Part shown: in pieces, positions 21,971 to 34,300 of the stretch
How positions within the stretch are numbered: the stretch's first letter is position 1
Layout of the letters: each line of letters opens with the position of its first letter
Source of the DNA: Limnephilus marmoratus
Taxonomy: Eukaryota; Arthropoda; Insecta; Trichoptera; Limnephilidae
DNA: 64,000 nt
Assembly: GCA_917880885.1 (NCBI GenBank)
Contig: OU862913.1
Location: 24,871,286-24,935,285, forward strand
Direction: 5' to 3'
Translations under genes and position numbers: made by a program
The notes under the pieces: generated by a model
Seen by the model: the letters and a program-made list of their open reading frames with translations, nothing else
The model's database searches: none
Told to the model about the DNA's origin: nothing

Positions 21971-22747
21971 CGATCTTTTCGAGGAGAAAAGGGAGTGAAC
22001 AAGGGTCTTGAAGAGGATCCATGTTGTAAAAGGGTAGATATACAACCGGCAAATCATCCAACAGCCGAACTATTGAAAGAACGAGCAACGAGTCATAGAA
22101 ACGTTCGTCAATTTACTCTTTGGTAGAAACCACCTAGTGAAGTCCGTTGTCGCAGATACATTGAGAATCAATGGACAGTAATAAAAAATGTTGGTTTTCA
22201 ACGTGATACAACTATGGGAAAAGCTTGATCAACAGTGAATATTTGGAAGGAATTTGACTTATGATGTTATGGCACTGAGGGATCACCGGATTTGCCCCTC
22301 TGTGAGAATCGATATTAAAGTCACCGAGAATTATTTATTTTAATTTTAAATGCACATTCTAAGTTATAACCAATTATAACATACTTTATATTTTGTTAAG
22401 TAATAATAACATTTTTAAATTGTTGAATGAAAAATATAACGAAGCTGAAAAATATCTACGTCAGGGGACAGGTAATTTTGTAACAATCATTTTCCGAGCG
22501 TCATTACTAATGGTAGGTTAGTTCTGAATCTCGGAACAACAAAAGTTCTATGCCTGTGCGCTTTTGTGAAGTTGTCGTGAACATAAAGCTCAATTTTTTG
22601 TATAATATCTGAAATACAGATACTACCTTTTAGAAGTGTATATTATGCTATTGTCAGCAAAGCAAATATTCAAGGATTCAGTTGCGCGGTATTTACATTT
22701 TTTGTAATTAAAATTATTTAATATATCCTTCTGATTACAGTGGTGCC

Positions 22748-22901
22748 ATGGACCTGACTAACACAGATAGAGTTTCCAACACGGAATCAGGAACCCAAGA
22801 AGTGGAAAGAGATAAATTATCGCGTACTTACATCAATACAGACATCCCTGATATTACACAAAAACGCTTGGAGAACACCGAAATTACTGATGGTACTGTA
22901 G
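22748..22901 (+). CDS. C2H2 zinc-finger protein, coding exon 1
   Basis: The exon lies between acceptor cttctgattacag (ending 22740) and donor GTAAGA (22902). The ATG at 22748 follows seven bases of 5' UTR and sits in a fair context (GTGCCATGG). It encodes 51 residues, MDLTNTDRVSNTE... to ...TEITDGTV, polar and acidic, with no domain. It ends in phase 1, which matches the exon at 23962-24737. The acceptor upstream of the ATG implies at least one upstream non-coding exon. A possible donor is gaact|gtgagt near 21472, but this is not proven. Confidence 0.75.
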
Positions 22902-23069
22902 GTAAGAAAAAACATTAAAAAACTATTGCTGTATGACTTTGAACCATTAAAGATATTAACTGCTATAAGTGTGATCTCCAAAAATTTGAAAGAAAACTGA
23001 TATAATGTATAGTAAGAAAATTCAACTCCTAGGCCACAGACAGACAGACATTGATTTTATGTGCAATTT

Positions 23070-23452
23070 TATACCGCCAACTTATTGAATAACCAACATC
23101 CCTGCCACAGGTTGCCCCAAGTGGTTCGCTACTTTTGGTGACTTAGCATAGGTGCCCAGGATCACGGAGTGAGGTTTGTGTAGATCTTTGCGGCGGATTC
23201 GTTTGCCCTGGTTGAGGGAGACCTTTTTGCCTATCCAGCCGAACTCTCTCGACCGATCGGGAGGGATGGATTTATACGTCCGTCATTCCTGGACACATTG
23301 TCCCCAGATTCCCACTCATAACTTTTTTATTTCCCAGAACTTCATTTCCATAAAAAAGAGACCCTCCACACATCATCCCCAAAGATGACACAGGCCCTGA
23401 TGAATATTTTCTATTCAGGGTCTCATGAGTGGAACTAATGTAAAAAAAAGAT
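23070..23452 (+). repeat. Repeat family A in the zinc-finger gene intron
   Basis: Collinear with the copy at 30326-30653, from ataccgccaacttattgaataacc to gagtggaactaatgtaaaaaaaag. Confidence 0.8.
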
Positions 23453-23576
23453 AATTTCGATGTTTGAAAATTCTAGATGGTATCATTGACCTTATATCGG
23501 GCACACATAAATGCCCATAAAACACACTTCAACATTTTTATCTCTTCAAAGCGATGACCCCACGGATTTTGAGTGA

Positions 23577-23810
23577 CATGTATACATTGTGGTGACCAGA
23601 CAACTCATAATGAAACAGACTCAGAAGCACCTCAGAAAGGTCATTAAGAGCGATAATAAAAAAATATAAAAAAGTGGGTAAATAGGTTAAGTTAGGTTAG
23701 GGTTACCGGCTATTTTAAAATTATTTTTTCATAGCTTTTAATGACCTTTCTGAGGTGTTTCTGAGTTGGTTTCATTATGAGTTGGCATGGAACCATACAT
23801 TGTATACATG
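23577..23810. mobile_element. Palindromic MITE in the zinc-finger gene intron
   Basis: CATGTATACA...ATTG on the left pairs with CATTGTATACATG on the right. Inside, aactcataatgaaacagactcagaagcacctcagaaaggtcatta pairs with taatgacctttctgaggtgtttctgagttggtttcattatgagtt. The loop region contains ggttaagttaggttagggtta, which resembles insect telomere repeats (TTAGG). Confidence 0.75.
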
Positions 23811-23961
23811 TATCAAATGTGTATCAACTTTTTTGTATTGAGAACTTATTCGAGAACTTGAACTTTATTTCATGCGATAAGTTCTATGTTACCTACGAAC
23901 AATTTTTTAAGTGTATATTTTTTTACAACTCTTTTTTTAATATATTATCTTTTTTCCACAG

Positions 23962-24737
23962 AAGTCACACCAGAAAAGAAAACCTCTCCAAAACCCTTAC
24001 CGGTTTCTCGAAAAGATGATACGACAAAAGGAACAACTTCAAAACCATTCATGTGTGCTGACTGCTGTTACGCATCAACTCTAAAATCATATCTAAAGAA
24101 ACATATGATTACACACTCGCTTGATAAAAAATTCTCATGTATGCAATGTGATTTTCGTTGTGCTCGCAAACATCATTTACAGAGCCATATTCAGGAACAT
24201 TCCGGATTGAGACCTTACACATGTACTGTATGCAATTTTGCATTTTCTAAAAAACCGAATTTAAATAGACACATGTTGAGGCATTCTGGAGAAAAACATA
24301 TCTCATGTACTGAATGCAAATATAAATGTGTTGAAAAATCGTCTTTAAAGACTCACATGCTTACACACTCCTTAGAAAAACCATTTTCATGTCTCGAGTG
24401 TGGTAACCTATTTTCTCAGAATGCTTCTTTAAAAAGGCACATGCTTATTCACACAGGAGAAAAACCATTCTCGTGTTCCGTATGCAATGTTCTATTTACT
24501 CAGAAGTCTAGTTTAAAGAATCATATGTTTACTCACTCGCGAGAAAAACCATTCTCTTGTTTAGAATGCAATTATTCGTGCGCTCGTAAGCAGGATTTAA
24601 AGAGTCACATGGTAAAACACTCACGAGAAAAACCTTTCTCATGTTCAGAATGCAAATTTAAATGTGCTCGTGTACAGCATTTAAAGAGGCATACTTTAAG
24701 ACATTCTCGGAAAAAAACTGTGAAAAAATCCGAATAA
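23962..24737 (+). CDS. C2H2 zinc-finger protein, coding exon 2 (eight fingers)
   Basis: The exon follows acceptor ttttttccacag and continues the frame of exon 1 to a stop at 24735-24737, giving a protein of 309 residues. After a basic linker (VTPEKKTSPKPLPVS...) it holds eight consecutive C2H2 fingers of the form C-x2-C-x12-H-x3-H with mostly 5-residue linkers (THS-x-EKPFS, in place of the classical TGEKP). Fingers 4-8 share the FSC-x-EC-x-x-x-CARK-x-x-LK-x-HM pattern, pointing to tandem duplication. Such proteins bind DNA, usually as transcription factors; no KRAB, ZAD or BTB domain is seen. The target is unknown. The frame is intact, so the gene is probably functional. It is unrelated to its transposon neighbours. 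Confidence 0.9.
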
Positions 24738-25828
24738 ATATGTATCTATATACATACTTGTAAACCGGATTTACAAGTGCACATATTTATTATTTATTAG
24801 CGCAGACGTGAAATCACAGAATATTATTTTAATTCCAACTTTTATTTACAGCACTTTGAATGTTCAGAGGGTTTTTCTCCGATTTTTACAGCTTTGTGAT
24901 CTGAAACTAGAACTTTTACTGTACTCGGAATATGAGAATAATTATTCTCTTCAAAATGCATCAGGAGCTGAACCCGCAACTGGAATTCTATCTTGGCATT
25001 CAGAACACAAAACTGGTTTTAACTTACGAGTCAATCTGTATGCTAGTCCCCAACTTTAGTCCAAAATTTAAAGTACACTCAGAACATGAAAATGGTTTTC
25101 ATCTAATTTTTGCAGCACGTAGTTTGCAACCAGAATTTAATTTAATGCACTTGGAATATAGAATGGTTTTCTTCGAAATGTCAGCAAATGAGTCTGCAAA
25201 AGGGCAATTTTATATTGCATTCTGAAACTAGACTGTTTTGAGTACAACTTTAAAAATCTGCTTACGAGTCTTTGAAAATGATCTTTGCAAAGTCCGTACA
25301 CATCACGTCTGTTTGATATTGCGCATCCAATCCTCTTATGTGAGAGTTCGAGGAGGTTGGTTACAGTTGATTTTTTTAGGCCTGTGGCAGCATTTTAAAG
25401 GTTTGTTTGTGGAAGTACGTGATATAATGCCGTTTATCGAGATCTCGGAGCATGGTTTAATTCTGGGGAATAATTGGAGAAAATGAACGTCATAAGGCTT
25501 CAACCAGAAAGACTTCAAAGCCAAGAAGCTGAAGGATGCAGGAAAGTAATATTTATCCAGAAAAAATATTAATTTGCCTGCTTTTTAGTTGTTGAAACAG
25601 GTTTGTGGAACAATGTTGTAAGTTGATCTCCTGACAATATCTCGAACGCACATGGTTTCATTTATTCATATGTTTTGCTTTTTATGCTCAAATACCTCAA
25701 TGACATGAAAATTTATGATAGAAGAGCAATTTGCTTTCTGTGAGGTACGAAGAGGGTTCCATGAATTAATGTGAATGTTGTACGTTAGTATTAACGTATT
25801 TTTCTGAATTTGTAGTACTAAAATAAAT
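24738..25828. other. 3' UTR / intergenic; no gene recognised
   Basis: Directly follows the zinc-finger stop codon. Small plus-strand ORFs at 24808-25486 have no domain and show loose internal similarity (gaacacaaaactgg / gaacatgaaaatgg), suggesting decayed repeats. Confidence 0.4.
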
Positions 25829-25929
25829 GGTCCGAAATTTGGAGCTGATTTTTTTTTTATTAAGGGGATCCTTGAAAATTGTGCTTGATTTCCCAGGGGT
25901 CCATGGATGAAAAAGGTTAGGAAACGCTG
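25829..25929 (-). mobile_element. hAT element end (solo)
   Basis: The sequence ggggtccatggatgaaaaaggttaggaaacgctg is the reverse complement of a classical hAT terminus (CAGCGTTTCCTAACCTTTTTCATCCATGGACCCC). I find no matching opposite end, so the element is truncated. Confidence 0.55.
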
Positions 25930-26519
25930 GTCTAGATTATCTCATTGAAGAATTTCTTGGTCTGCCGACCGAGCCTGGCAGGTTTTTGTGTACAAATTTT
26001 TTTTTAGTTTAAATTTTTTTTTTTATTATTTTCAATATCTTTATTGTGAGAATGGTTTTTTATGGTACTCCTGCTTTTCAAATGTGCAAGAGCGAGACGG
26101 CAGAAACAGGGATGTCACTGCTCGCTCTCCTTAATCTCCGACAGCTCTATTAGCTACCACATAGCTTTACAACACAAACGTATAATATTGTGCAAATAAA
26201 TAACCAACTCGTCCACGCGCGTTTCATTAAGATCTGCAAGATCTCATCTCACGCCTACACCAACAGTCTAAATAAAATTTATTATTTTTTTTATTAATTT
26301 CAATATAGTTTAAAAACTTAGAATGCCAGATTTGAAATAAAATAAGTGGTAATGATAAAAAATAAATGTTCAGTGTTCCGAGTGTACCCATCGGACGGGA
26401 GAGCCTTTTGACGCGAAACAACTTACTGGAAACTGGCCGCGAAGGCCTTCACGCTATCGCGTGTCCATATTATCATAAAGATGACGTAGGGTTTACCTAT
26501 CTTTGCTCCTAGTCTATTT
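25930..26519. other. No gene recognised
   Basis: AT-rich sequence with poly-T runs near 26000 and no domain in any frame. Confidence 0.4.
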
Positions 26520-26735
26520 GTTCGGATCTTGGTGGAAGATGCTTCAGCCCACCAACTGCGTGGCAGGCCGAATCGGGAGAGACTGATTGAGGGAGACCTT
26601 TCAACATATCCAGCAGGCATTTTTCTTACCTTTTTCTTTTCCAGAACTTCCTTTCCTCCCTTTCCTAAAAAAACCCCTCCACACAGTATCCCCAAAGATC
26701 ACATTGTAAAAACATGTAAAAAAGACTCATGTCGT
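26520..26735 (+). repeat. Repeat family A, 3' half
   Basis: The gatcttggtggaagatgcttcagccc, ggccgaatcgggagagactg and cacacagtatccccaaagatcaca blocks match the copies at 4603 and 23070. Confidence 0.65.
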
Positions 26736-26807
26736 AGGAGTTAAACAACCAAAAGAGGTAAAAATTGCGTACAGCAAATGATGCCATTCTAATTGTATAA
26801 AGTACTT

Positions 26808-27110
26808 GTGAGTTCCCGGAATGCGTTGCGATGCCACTTTAATTAAGAAATATTTTATCCCTGCGTGTCTTTTCCCATTCGTCCCATTCACCTTCCGTTT
26901 CTCCTTCCCCTACCATGTCCCCTTCTCACTGTTACCCCTCCACCTTCCCCGCCTTTCCTCGCCCCTCTCCCACCCCCATCCCATGAACCTCCTCTCTCGC
27001 GTTCCATATATTTAGTCCCAGTACATTCAGTTTCCAAACAGCTCGCATTGCAATTTATTCTACAAATCTATTGCAATTTTTTTATACAAATTTTAATTTT
27101 TCATAATATA
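26808..27110 (-). mobile_element. Helitron-like H2 element, partial
   Basis: gttcccggaatgcgttgcgatgccac, the CT-rich run and agtacattcagtttccaaacagctcg match H2 in minus orientation. The CTAG terminus has been lost. Confidence 0.6.
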
Positions 27111-27219
27111 TTATAGATACCTATTACAAAAATTCATTTTATTTTATAAGAACAATCAATCAAATTTGATATATAACATAGGTACCTACCTATTTAAAAT
27201 ACCTACCTATATTTCTTGA

Positions 27220-27313
27220 TTTTTTTATTTTTTTTTTTTTTATTTTTTTTTATTTTTTTATTTTTTTTTTTTTATTTTTTTTTTTTTTTTTTATTTTATT
27301 TTTTTTTTTTTTT
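27220..27313. repeat. Long poly-T/A-interrupted run
   Basis: Almost pure T with single A interruptions; it is the poly-A tail of the minus-strand SINE that follows. Confidence 0.85.
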
Positions 27314-27716
27314 ACAGTGAATACCGCACAAGAATCTCAACTGCTCCCGTCTGGAGCCAGTGAGACTATGGCATCCCCAATTGGGGTATGTTGTGAGGCT
27401 GAAGGTAGCGGGGAGGGGAAGGAGGTGGGGAAGAGGAAGGTTGGGAAGTACCTGGCTATTCAGATCTGGTCACTAAACACGGCTAAAGCCATTTTCAAGC
27501 AACGTTTCAATTCTGAATGGTGGTCTTACACCAGGGCGATACTGATAGTATCTTCCACTCTGGAACATGCCGCAAATATACTATATATTATTTTAAATGA
27601 ATTAATTGTGAAATAACACAAATTAATCAAATAAAATTTATTTGCGCATGCCGGGTTCGAACCCGCGACCTCCGGAATGTGAGTCAAGAGTCTTAGCCAC
27701 TGGACTACGGAGGTTA
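27314..27716 (-). mobile_element. SINE family B, full-length
   Basis: Read on the minus strand it has a tRNA-like head (aacctccgtagtccagtggctaagactcttgactcac...ggttcgaacccggcatgcgc) with A box (TAGTCCAGTGG) and B box (GGTTCGAACCC), then a body nearly identical to 43866-44283, then a poly-A tail. These are internal polymerase III promoter elements. Confidence 0.85.
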
Positions 27717-27828
27717 GATTCACAGTACATAATCGATTTGAGAGAGTTTCGATTCACAGTACATAATCGATTTGAGAGATTAGATTCACAGTACATAATC
27801 GATTTGAGAGAGTTTCATATGTGAGTAC
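27714..27828. repeat. Short tandem repeat at the SINE 5' end
   Basis: gattcacagtacataatcgatttgagaga occurs three times with short spacers, abutting the tRNA head of the SINE. Confidence 0.85.
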
Positions 27829-28791
27829 CTACTTTAATTAAAGTCATTTAAAGAGTTTAGGTATTCGAAAATTGAATTTTGATTAAGAACAATCGATGGT
27901 TTGCAAAATGTCATTCTCAATGTGTGACATGGTTGGCAGTTTCCGTAAGAGTTTTTGTAACGATTAAAAAACTTCTCAGATGTATTGTCATGTGGTAGTA
28001 ATAATCCAGAATCCTTTACGAGGGTGGAAAGAAGGTACATATTTTGAAAGTTTCGAACATTTCCTACGTTTAATATAGCAATACATTACAACAAACAACA
28101 GACAAAATAATAAGAATCTACAAAAGAAAAAAAAAATGACAATCTTCGATTATACATCTGCCCTGTAATGCTGTGCAAAATGTTGGCTAAAAGAGGTAGC
28201 GCAACACGGCATAACACCCCAAATATAAATCACGATAATACTTTCGGCCTTGAAAATTTCAAATCAAGTTATGAATAATTGAACCTGATCGAACTTCCTT
28301 GGTGTTTATCTATTGAGACAGATAAGATTAAGCAGGTGCTAATGCCAGCAATTGATAAGCTAGTAACAGACTACTGATACTGCAAACACCTGAATACATT
28401 TCTTATTATCAAGCCCATCCTTATTAAAACACCTCACACCTTGTGTCTTTCTATTTTTTTTCTTCTGCTTAACGACAAATTTAATTCTTTCTTCAGAGTT
28501 CGTAATACTTGTGTGAAGCTGTGAGTTATCTTGTTGTGTGCAAAATTCAACCAAAACCTCACAACTGTCTGCCAATCAGTTCTTCCCAGTGTTGTAATGA
28601 AATAAGTAACAATAAAGTAAAGTGATTGACTTTGCTTCGTATCAATCAAGAATCATCAACTTCTTCCAGTAAGTCCTTTTTAAACTAACTGATGCAATGG
28701 AATATATTAACTTGCTGATAAGGAACTCTATAACTTAAAAACTCAACTAAGTACTCATTTATTTTATTTCCACTTCATATGTATACCTAAC
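27829..28791. other. No gene recognised
   Basis: Minus-strand ORFs of 60-70 codons near 27834 and 28360 have no recognisable domain or splice context. Confidence 0.4.
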
Positions 28792-29447
28792 TATAAGTCT
28801 GTCAAAAAAGAGTAGAAAATATATGAGGGCGCCACTGTTGATCAAATGGCAATACTAAACACATAACTCATGGTGTTAAAGTAAAGCTGTGTAACCTACA
28901 TTTTCATAAAAAATTAAAAATGCATAATAGTGGAAAAAATATTTTTTCATTGCAGTATAGTGATACCCGCCGATCTCAAAATTAGAATTGAATGTAGGTA
29001 TATTATTATTATACCTTTGCAATTTTGTGTTAACATAATGAAGAATAACTATAATGTAATAAAATATAAAGCACAGGTTAGAAATTGCTCACATTTATTT
29101 AATACTAGATAAAGTTCTTAGCGTTGCCTGGGCTTTAGATCATGTCTCTAATTTTAGATCTGAATATATTTAACTCATTCAGATCTAAAAGTAGTGATTC
29201 TTCCTTTCTATCTATTGTTAAATTCAAATTTATGTTAAATTAAATGAAAGCAAATCGCTTTATTAATCACCTTTTAATAAAATTTGCCATGAAGAAAAAA
29301 TGTTTTTTTAAATGTGGTTTACTGCGTTCTATACATTCAGTGTCATTGCACTTCAAAGAAATATTTGACAGTTAAATTGGTGTTGCCAGTCTACAAATTT
29401 AGTAGTTCCAGTTTTTATATTTTCTACTCTATTTTGACAGACTATAT
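28792..29447. mobile_element. TIR DNA element, non-autonomous
   Basis: Left end tataagtctgtcaaaaaagagtagaaaatata pairs with right end tatattttctactctattttgacagactata. It is about 656 bp with no transposase ORF. TA bases border both ends, so a Tc1/mariner-like origin is possible but unproven. Confidence 0.65.
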
Positions 29448-29559
29448 GTCATCTTTTCTTATCGCGGTACCTACGTCACCTCTTATGTCTTATGTAGGTA
29501 GAAACAGCGCATTTTCCCTCAGCTGACTGTACAAATAAGCACGCCATCTTTTTTTATTC

Positions 29560-30325
29560 GGTGGCGCCAAAATCTATTTAATTATAATTTTTTTTTCAAT
29601 TTTATTTATTTATTTAAATTGTGTTTATATTTATTTTTTTATTTAATCTGTTTATTTATATTAAAAATTAATATTATTTATTCTGTTTATTATATTTAAG
29701 TACTTTAATTTATATATTTTTATTGATTAAAACTGTGTTTTTGTTATTAATTTAACTTACTTTATTAAGTGTATTTAAATATTATTTTTTGTTATTTAAA
29801 TGCACTTAATAAAATAAGTTAAATTAAGTATATATTTTATTATCATTTCATGTTATTTTATTTATTTATTTTTTAATTTAATGTATTTAAAATTTCATAC
29901 ATTTTAAATGTTATATTTTTTTTATTTTATTGATTTTATTAATTGATTGGCCATTATTATTCATGTAAAAGTTTTAAAGTTTGTATTTTTTCTTCTCTTG
30001 TTTAACACAAAATATGAAATTGCAAACCTAAATAGGTTCTTAGTTTGGGTTTGATTAGAAAAGAAATAAAAAAAAACAGTAAAGGAAACTTTATTTCGCA
30101 ATTTTCTTAAATTAATATTATTTGAGGAGCATGTATTGTTTAGTAAACTTCGAATCAGGACTTATACAGGACCGTATTCCGTCAGAAGGTCCGCTTTGTA
30201 TTTAAATCCTGATAAATAGAATATTTGTGAACGCATCCGAAAACCAGAATCTGTTTTTGAAAGGTGATGAAATACATGTTAAAATTTTATTATTGGAAAT
30301 AACCAAGTAATTTAGTACGATTTGG
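29560..30325. other. Extreme AT-rich sequence; no gene
   Basis: (TTTATTTA)-type low complexity up to about 29960, then unrecognised AT-rich sequence. Confidence 0.6.
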
Positions 30326-30653
30326 GAGGCGGGAATGGGTACCGCCGCCCCGGGAACTTTTATTGAATAACCAACACCTCTGCCATAGGTCACCCCAAGT
30401 GGTTCGCTACGTTTGGTGATTTAGCAGGGGTGCCCGGGTTCATGGGGTGAGGTTTGTCTAGGTCTTGGAGGCGGATGAACAGGACAGACTGAACCCCAGA
30501 TCTGCCCACCCCTTAAACCCGTTTCCTTCCCAGAACTCTCCTCTCCTTCCTTTCCTAAAAAAACTCTCCACACAGCATCCACAAAGATGACATAGGCCCT
30601 GAGGGAAATTATTTTCCTCAGGGCCTCCTGTGTGGAGCTCATGCAAAAAAAAA
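30326..30653 (+). repeat. Repeat family A, full-length
   Basis: This is the best copy in the window: ggaggcgggaatgggtaccgccgccccgggaac at the start, ggttcgctacgtttggtgattta, ggtttgtctaggtcttgg, ttattttcctcagggcctcc near the end and a terminal A9 run. A sequence of about 40 bp (aaaattttattattggaaataaccaagtaatttta) occurs on both sides (about 30281 and 30667), which may be a target-site duplication. Confidence 0.8.
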
Positions 30654-31371
30654 GTAATTTTACAAATATAAAATTTTATTATTGGAAATAACCAAGTAAT
30701 TTTACAAATATAATTTTTTTTAATACAAACATTAAAAAGTTTTAAAAATGGCTTACCCAACGTATTTTCTAATCAAAATTACTGCTAATGAAAAAAAGGT
30801 GCACATATTTTATTCTTCAAATGTATTATAAACGTTATATATACTAAACTTAATGGTATCATAAGGGTGTACATTTCAATTCTTTTGTGGCTAACTTTTA
30901 GATTTGAATATAGAGCGTTGTGTTTTCTCATTCCAATACTGTTTATATTTCTCACTATTATAGTTAACCACTCGAGCGACAGGGCGATTTTTAACTTTTT
31001 CCTCCGATTTCTCGTGATTTTTGGTGACCATTTTGAATATTTTCCGCCGACATTAAAAAAATCATACCTTTGTAGTGTAATATGGAAAAATTGTAATGCA
31101 TCTTGTGAAAATTTGCCTAAAACTGGCAGCAAAGCAATCTGAGGTATTTTAAACAGTGCCATATTGTGGCAAAAAGCTCTCCAGTGGTTAAGGAAGGCAA
31201 AATGAATCCTATGAGACCTATATGAGTTGTTCTGAAAAGCAAACAAATTAGCCTCAGGGCTTGAAATATTTGAATAGCGATTTGAAATGTATGCCACAAT
31301 ACCAACTCTGTCTATTCTGTTGTCCTTCTTGCAGAATCAGCTCCAGAAAGCCAATCTCCCATCTTCCCAAC
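30654..31371. other. Upstream region of the lipase-NACHT gene
   Basis: No coding exon is recognised. 30870-30965 resembles 62282-62400 and 31010-31075 resembles 5062-5116. A strong splice acceptor (tctgttgtccttcttgcag) ends at 31334, 37 bases before the proposed ATG, so the first coding exon probably starts at 31335 and a non-coding exon lies further upstream. Confidence 0.5.
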
Positions 31372-34300
31372 ATGCAGGCCGACAAGAACCTGGTTTATAT
31401 CCCAGATAACTGGCGGAAAAGCCTGGAGTCCTTCCATCGCATTGCTGACAACAGAGCCAAACTTGCGATGGAACCGTTTCCCACTGTTAAAGTGTTGGCA
31501 GCTTTGGCAAATTTAGCTTACTCGGATTGTTCTGGGAAGGTAGACCTGCCTGAAGGATGGCTTCTACTCACCACGGCACGGAACAAGTCCCGGAGTAATG
31601 GATACTTCGGATGTGCCTGTTGGAGCCCGATACAGCAGCAAGTGGTCCTAGCTCACAGGGGAACAGACCCCACGTGTTGGGGAGCGATCTTAACAGATGG
31701 TATTGGTGTTGTTTGCAACATGAACACACCCCACATGAATTCAGCTGTTTCATTTGCAGATGACGTCAAGCGAGCAATTCTGGATGTAAACGAAAAATAT
31801 GGCAGTCGGTTTGTTATGTCCTTTACAGGCCACTCACTCGGAGCATGGCTGGCCGGAATCACCACAATGACGGTCAAATATCTCAAAAGGTCAAACTCTG
31901 GCTTTTGCAATATCGCCCGCCCTGATGAAGGCCTTCACGCCCATACTTTGGCACTGGACAGTCCAGGGGTCGAAGATATGCTCATCAAAATAAGCAGGGA
32001 TTATAATGTTCGATACGATCAATCGATGTATACCAAAGAATTGGACATAACAACCTACTTTTCCGCTCCAAACTTGGTGAACACCAGCGGGTATCACGCA
32101 GGTCAGCTACATCAGTTTCATATCAAACGTGACGCTCTCCCCAGCGACTCCGATCCGCCCAGCCTACTTACCTACTGCGATACAGTCACACACGGTATAG
32201 GCGTTTTCATCAAAGCTTTTGAAGATGCGAAGGATACATATGACGTAATGAACTGGCCTCAAGGATGGGACGAGCGCAAACATTACCACATGTTGGAAAA
32301 GTTCACCAATTCCTACATCTTGCAAGCTCCTCCTGAGAGTTCTAGTGGCAGCCACGAGAGCACAGAGATAGTTGCTGAACATAATGCTGAGAGAATATAC
32401 TCAGAAGAAAAACGAATCTTGAAGTATAGCACTGTTCAATCGTTGGGAAAAATTTGCCATCTTGGAGTGTTTTCCACAGAAGAGTTTAACCTCATTGAAA
32501 GTTGGAGCTTGTTTCAAAGTAATCCACTAATTGAACTAACCGAAATTAAAGCATTCACATCTAAACAAATGCTGGAAACACTAGAATTCCCAGAATTTAA
32601 GATAAAAACTAGAAAAAATTCTATCATCTCCGGTTCAAAGGATGATTTGAGAAAGGTGATTGGACAAACCAAACAATTATTGCGCTGGTTTCCTGGGATC
32701 ATTGATGCTATCAAAATACAGAGCGAGAGTATAAAGTCAGCTCCCTTATACTCGGCTGGTCAGGCATACCTCCGCACCTTACCCAATGTACTAGACTGTG
32801 AGGACACCTTGGGGCTGGAGTCATTCTTAGAATCTTCTAAGCGTGTTTTGCAAATAATTGTGACAAGTGATTTCGACTTTGAAGCTGCCAGATTGTGCAA
32901 TATCTTAACATCTTTGGATATAAAAGACTACACGCATCCAAACTGTCATACAATATTAAATTGGAATGATATGCATAATATAGCTATAGATTTGAAAGGT
33001 TTGAACAAGCGCGACGTTACCAATAATAACTTGTGCATTCTTAATTTTCCACCTTTAACTGATACTAACCTACCTCAAATACCCCCAGACTGCGATCTAA
33101 TGAGAACCGTATTGCTGAATTTAACATTATTTAACCACAAGAAGCTTGTGATCATTCGATCTCAGTCAATTGGTGAACAATTATATGACGAATTTAAACT
33201 AGCTGTTGAAACAAAGACCTTAAAAACATTTGAATTAGAAGACCTAACTCCTTCGTCTAGAGAAAAAATATTATCCAGAGATGCAATTACAATAGGTGAA
33301 GAAACCCTGAGCTTCGAAGTTATACTGGGAAATGACTGTAAAACTCCCAATGAGAAAATAAATCAATTGATTTCACCCTTTCTAAAGGACCTTGTGATGG
33401 ACTACCTGTGCATAGAAAAAATCCCCAATACCCTCCCCCGGCTTTGTGAACAAAGTGCTCTCTATTCCAAAGGGAATAAGCTAGTGGACAGAGAGAGGCT
33501 TACCGCATTACTGGAGAGGAGTGGGGCTGATGGACCGCTGCTGGTGATCAGCGATCCAGAGCGGCTCAGTCAGGATTACTGGAGGGAAGTAGGGGAGGGT
33601 GTGAAAGAGAGAATCTACACCACTGAAGAAGATGGGCAGGACATGTTTTTGGAAAAATGTTGGGAGGGGTCAGCTCGACTAATTTACTCTTTCCATTTAT
33701 CCGTTGAAGGTTTCACCCTGAATGAAGTTTTCAATACAAGTGTGTACCTGCCCAGGAAGTTCCACAGTCGACTCACTATTAAATCCATAAATGAATTCGT
33801 CCAGTACAAGGAAGATAAGGATTTATTTATATTCAACAACGTTAATGATAAAAACTCGTTAATACAAATCTTTGGCTTAACTGGGGAAGCTGAGGACGCA
33901 CTTGTAAATAACAGTCACTTTATAATAAGATCACCATCTCAAGAATTGAGTGTCGAAGACAAAAAAAAGGATGAATCATTTAGTAGACATTATTTTGAAA
34001 TGTTGGAGATTAGAGGCAACCCGTGTCTAGTGTGGAAATACTCCAAGGGCTCGTTGGATGGCCTGCGCCCCTTCATCACCAGGGACTACGAGGACCCCAT
34101 CAAGGAAAAGGACTTCTGCGTCAGGAGGAAGAAGCATACCATCATCGCTGATGATCCTGGTATGGGGAAGACCACCATACTAACGCGCATGTCGGAGCTC
34201 ATCCCAGAGTCCTGGGTATTGAGAATTGACCACAAGAATTTGGCTAACTTAAAATTACCTTCGAGACTTGACATGAAATCTGTCATCAAATTTTTGATTC

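Noticed and set aside
23700..23720. Telomere array (TTAGG)n
   Set aside because: Only about three imperfect units, inside a MITE loop; not an interstitial telomere array.
27642..27716. tRNA gene on the minus strand
   Set aside because: A and B boxes are present, but the 3' half does not close an acceptor stem and the sequence continues into a SINE body with poly-A; it is the SINE head.
30785..31297. Minus-strand ORF of 170 codons upstream of the lipase-NACHT gene
   Set aside because: No domain, start by a non-ATG codon, and it overlaps the strong acceptor region of the sense gene; similar sequence at 62282 is not open.
31261..31371. Extension of the lipase ORF upstream of the ATG at 31372
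   Set aside because: A strong splice acceptor ends at 31334, and the 31261 start is TTG; the upstream residues are probably intronic.
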